The notes under the pieces are model-generated. The model made no database searches. It worked only from the letters and a program-made list of their open reading frames with translations, and had not been told where the DNA came from. DNA of 7,992 nt. Source: Gemmatimonadaceae bacterium. GTDB taxonomy: Bacteria > Gemmatimonadota > Gemmatimonadetes > Gemmatimonadales > Gemmatimonadaceae. The stretch covers positions 1 to 7,992 of the forward strand of contig JAICUE010000107.1 in the NCBI GenBank assembly GCA_025936015.1. Reading direction: 5' to 3'. The stretch's first letter is position 1. Every line of letters begins with the position of its first letter. Of this stretch, positions 6,337-7,992 are shown piece by piece. The position numbers were made by a program, and so were the translations under genes.

Positions 6337-7611
6337 TCAGGGTGTTCCCGGCGCGCTGGACGCGCTCGACGCCTCGCGCGCGCCACTCGCGCCGGCCGCG
6401 CTCTCGACGCTGATCTCGACCCCGGCCGCGCGCAGCCGCCGGACGAGCACGTCGCCTAACGCGATCGCCGGAGTGAGCACGCCGCCGCCCGGATGGAGCG
6501 AATCCTGATCGACCGCGAGCGCGAGCGCGGACTCGCAGAGGAAGCGCACCGTCGCCCGATTGCCCGGATCACCCTGGTGCCTGATGCTGCCGCGGATCTC
6601 GCGACCGTCCTCACCCTTCGCGGCGAGATCGATACGGAAGAATCCCTTGTCCATCGTCTGCGTCGACGGTCCGGCGCCGGGCTTCAGCATCGATGTGAAC
6701 AGCTCCCTGCCTAACGATGTGCGCATCCCGGCGTCGACGAGGCCGAGCACCGCCGTGCTGACGATTGCCTTCGCCGCGGCAAGCGGATGCCCGTAACGCG
6801 CGTACTCCTGGTAGGTGAAGTCGCGCCCGTACGGCTCGCCACGCTCGGCCGCGAGCGCCGCGCTGCGGCGGACCACTCGCGTGTTGACCGCCGCCATGAG
6901 GAACGGCCCCACCCAGGTTCCGGCCTTCGCGTCGAAGAACGGAGTGTCGACGTCGCGGCTCTTCGCCGTCTGCGCCGCGGAATGCTCGATCGGCGGATCG
7001 AGCAGGAACGGGTCGCCTAACGCTTTTCCGCCGGCCGACGCATAGATGTTCGCCATCGACGCGATCGTCCCGCCATTGAAGCCACCGGCCATGCGGTAGT
7101 AGCCGCGGACCTCGGCGCATCCGGTGCCGGCACCGCGCAGCGCGCGAACGAGCATGAATGTCCCGATGTCGGCCGGCACCGAGTCGAAGCCGCAGCACAT
7201 CACGATGCGCGTGCCCTCGGATGACGCCCGGGCGTGATAGCGGTCGATCATGTGACGGATCCACGGCGTCTCGCCGGTGATGTCGGCGTAGTGAGTGCCG
7301 AGCCGCGTGCAGGCATCGACGATCGGCGTTCCATGGAGCGCGAAGGGCCCCGCGGTGCTGAGGAGGACGCGGGTGCGACCGACCATCGCGTCGATGCTCG
7401 CCTGGTCGCGGCTGTCGACGGCGAGCAGCTCGACAGCGTTAGGCGCGATGCCGGCCCCGGCGCGCACCAGCTCGAGCTTCGCGCGGTTGCGGGCGGCGAT
7501 CGCCCAGCGGAGCCCGGGCGGGGCGTGGCGCGCGAAGTACTCCACCGTCTGGCGTCCGGTGAAGCCGGTCGCCCCGAAGAGGATGACGTCGAAGTCGCGG
7601 GCGGTGGGCAT
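6337..7611 (-). CDS. Saccharopine dehydrogenase-like NAD(P)-binding oxidoreductase (trans-acting enoyl reductase type)
   Basis: This 424-residue protein opens with a Rossmann dinucleotide-binding motif directly after the first strand: FDVILFGATGFTGRQTVEYF (7-26), with the glycine pattern GATGFTG. Further family-typical blocks are AARNRAKLE (39-47), the NAGPF-like STAGPFALHGTPIVDAC (85-101), HYADITGE (107-114), CCGFDSVPADIG (139-150), GGFNGGTIASM (176-186) and the C-terminal GGVLTPAIALGDVLVRRL (376-393). This pattern is that of the saccharopine-dehydrogenase-like family, which includes the mycobacterial trans-acting enoyl reductase that reduces a double bond in phenolphthiocerol lipid precursors. 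True lysine-pathway saccharopine dehydrogenases are less similar in these blocks. The substrate here is unknown; a lipid or polyketide enoyl group is the family precedent. The protein is probably cytosolic. The Ala/Ser-rich tail (404-422) looks disordered. The start is supported by GGGAG 9 nt upstream. It is co-oriented with the efflux operon, 58 bp before the adaptor, so shared transcription is possible but unproven. Confidence 0.88.
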   Translation of the reverse strand: MPTARDFDVILFGATGFTGRQTVEYFARHAPPGLRWAIAARNRAKLELVRAGAGIAPNAVELLAVDSRDQASIDAMVGRTRVLLSTAGPFALHGTPIVDACTRLGTHYADITGETPWIRHMIDRYHARASSEGTRIVMCCGFDSVPADIGTFMLVRALRGAGTGCAEVRGYYRMAGGFNGGTIASMANIYASAGGKALGDPFLLDPPIEHSAAQTAKSRDVDTPFFDAKAGTWVGPFLMAAVNTRVVRRSAALAAERGEPYGRDFTYQEYARYGHPLAAAKAIVSTAVLGLVDAGMRTSLGRELFTSMLKPGAGPSTQTMDKGFFRIDLAAKGEDGREIRGSIRHQGDPGNRATVRFLCESALALAVDQDSLHPGGGVLTPAIALGDVLVRRLRAAGVEISVESAAGASGAREASSASSAPGTP

Positions 7612-7789
7612 GGCGGGCAGCTCCCGAATCAGGTTGCAGCGCGGTCAGCGCAGGCGTCCCTTCTGTAACTCTCACACGACGCCCGGACTAGCATGCGACC
7701 AGGCGCCGCCATCGCGATAGGGACACTGTTCACGCTTGAGCGCGGTGCCCGCCCAGGTCTACCGGCGATGGGGGGCGGACAGCCTGAGG
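7612..7789. other. Intergenic gap upstream of the dehydrogenase-like gene
   Basis: These 178 bp lie between two minus-strand genes. Apart from the GGGAG site I see no gene, no convincing terminator and no well-spaced promoter pair. The gap presumably contains the dehydrogenase promoter and the 3' end of the upstream gene's transcript. Confidence 0.5.
7621..7625 (-). promoter_or_regulatory. Ribosome binding site of the dehydrogenase-like gene
   Basis: On the minus strand GGGAG lies 9 nt before the ATG at 7611. It fixes that start just ahead of the Rossmann motif and contrasts with the adaptor gene downstream, which has no such site. Confidence 0.55.
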
Positions 7790-7992
7790 TCATCGGCCGC
7801 GATGCGCCCGGTCGCTGAGGATCGCGGCGGCGACGATCGGTTGAGCCCAGGCGGGAATCTCCTTGCGCGCCGCGACTGATACGATCCGTCCGTTCGCCGT
7901 CTCGAGTAGCGGGCGCATGACGGGTTCCTCGCCGCGGTACGGGTCGCGTTCCACGCTGTTGTCGTAGACGACGAGGCTGGTCAGGCGCGGGA
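7790..7992 (-). CDS. C-terminal fragment of a zeta-toxin/COG4185-like P-loop ATPase (partial)
   Basis: A minus-strand frame enters from the window edge (first whole codon at 7990) and runs 66 codons to a TGA at 7790-7792. The fragment reads PRLTSLVVYDNSVERDP, then RGEEPVMRPLLETANGRIVS, then an ending with IPAWAQPIVAAAI. The pattern of a 'vYDNS' strand, then a P-rich turn, then a 'GRIV' strand, then 'PxWAxPIVAAAL' resembles, from memory, the ends of predicted ATPases related to zeta toxin (COG4185). In these the DNS segment follows the lid helices. The P-loop and catalytic Asp lie outside the window, so family membership and activity cannot be confirmed. Many such chromosomal ATPases have no antitoxin and may be sugar-nucleotide kinases or of unknown function. 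Codon use (strong G/C third positions) matches its neighbours. Confidence 0.6.
   Translation of the reverse strand, partial: PRLTSLVVYDNSVERDPYRGEEPVMRPLLETANGRIVSVAARKEIPAWAQPIVAAAILSDRAHRGR

Larger units (their letters stand above)
448..7444. repeat. Dispersed octamer GCCTAACG / CGTTAGGC (12 copies)
   Basis: There are twelve exact copies. In the GCCTAACG orientation on the plus strand: 448-455, 1831-1838, 2285-2292, 2789-2796, 4355-4362, 6454-6461, 6709-6716 and 7015-7022. In the CGTTAGGC orientation: 1047-1054, 1473-1480, 5309-5316 and 7437-7444. All lie inside coding sequence: four in the channel gene, three in the pump, one in the adaptor and four in the dehydrogenase. Spacings range from 255 to 1566 bp with no obvious period. 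In the genes it is read either as xCG-TTA-GGC (Ala/Ser/Pro-Leu-Gly, 8 copies) or as xxG-CCT-AAC-Gxx (Pro-Asn, 4 copies). With about 67% GC and independent bases, roughly 0.3 copies would be expected on both strands. Its function is unknown. Confidence 0.9.

Noticed and set aside
6279..6386. An extended N-terminus for the adaptor starting at 6386
   Set aside because: It would overlap the dehydrogenase coding end by 50 bp and put a 65-residue Arg-rich segment before the signal-peptide core. The ATG at 6278 is more sensible.
722..6467. HIP1-like GCGATCGC words
   Set aside because: A few CGATCG-containing words occur, but CG-rich palindromes are common at this base composition. The number seen is not striking, unlike GCCTAACG.

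Overview
The window is GC-rich (roughly two thirds G+C by eye) chromosomal DNA from a diderm (Gram-negative type) bacterium. The evidence is a complete tripartite RND drug-efflux operon whose periplasmic adaptor and outer-membrane channel both carry lipoprotein signals. The phylum cannot be fixed from sequence alone. An environmental lineage such as Gemmatimonadota is a plausible guess but is not shown. All recognisable genes lie on the minus strand, so the window reads right to left.

Right to left: (1) 7790-7992, the last 66 codons of a protein resembling zeta-toxin/COG4185-type P-loop ATPases, cut by the window edge. (2) 7612-7789, a 178-bp intergenic gap. (3) 6337-7611, a saccharopine-dehydrogenase-like NAD(P)-binding oxidoreductase of the trans-acting enoyl reductase type. 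(4) A 58-bp gap with a possible leaderless promoter. (5) 5028-6278, an RND periplasmic adaptor lipoprotein. (6) 1850-5017, an HAE1-family RND inner-membrane pump. (7) 394-1857, an OprM/NodT-type outer-membrane channel lipoprotein. The last three are spaced by 10 nt and by an 8-nt overlap and are clearly one operon in the common adaptor-pump-channel order. Together they should form a proton-driven pump that captures amphiphilic compounds from the periplasm or inner leaflet and expels them across the outer membrane. No TetR- or MarR-type regulator is visible in the window.

(8) 1-393, downstream of the operon, contains no convincing gene. It holds two directly repeated, near-palindromic elements about 168 bp long at an exact 197-bp period, resembling a REP- or MITE-like intergenic repeat.

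The most unusual signal is dispersed through the genes. The non-palindromic octamer GCCTAACG (or its complement CGTTAGGC) occurs 12 times in 8 kb, always within coding sequence and always in the same codon phase. It contains every CTAA/TTAG tetramer in the window and every in-frame TTA leucine codon of the four complete genes. This looks like a selected genome-wide word, of the kind represented by uptake signals, HIP1 or Chi.
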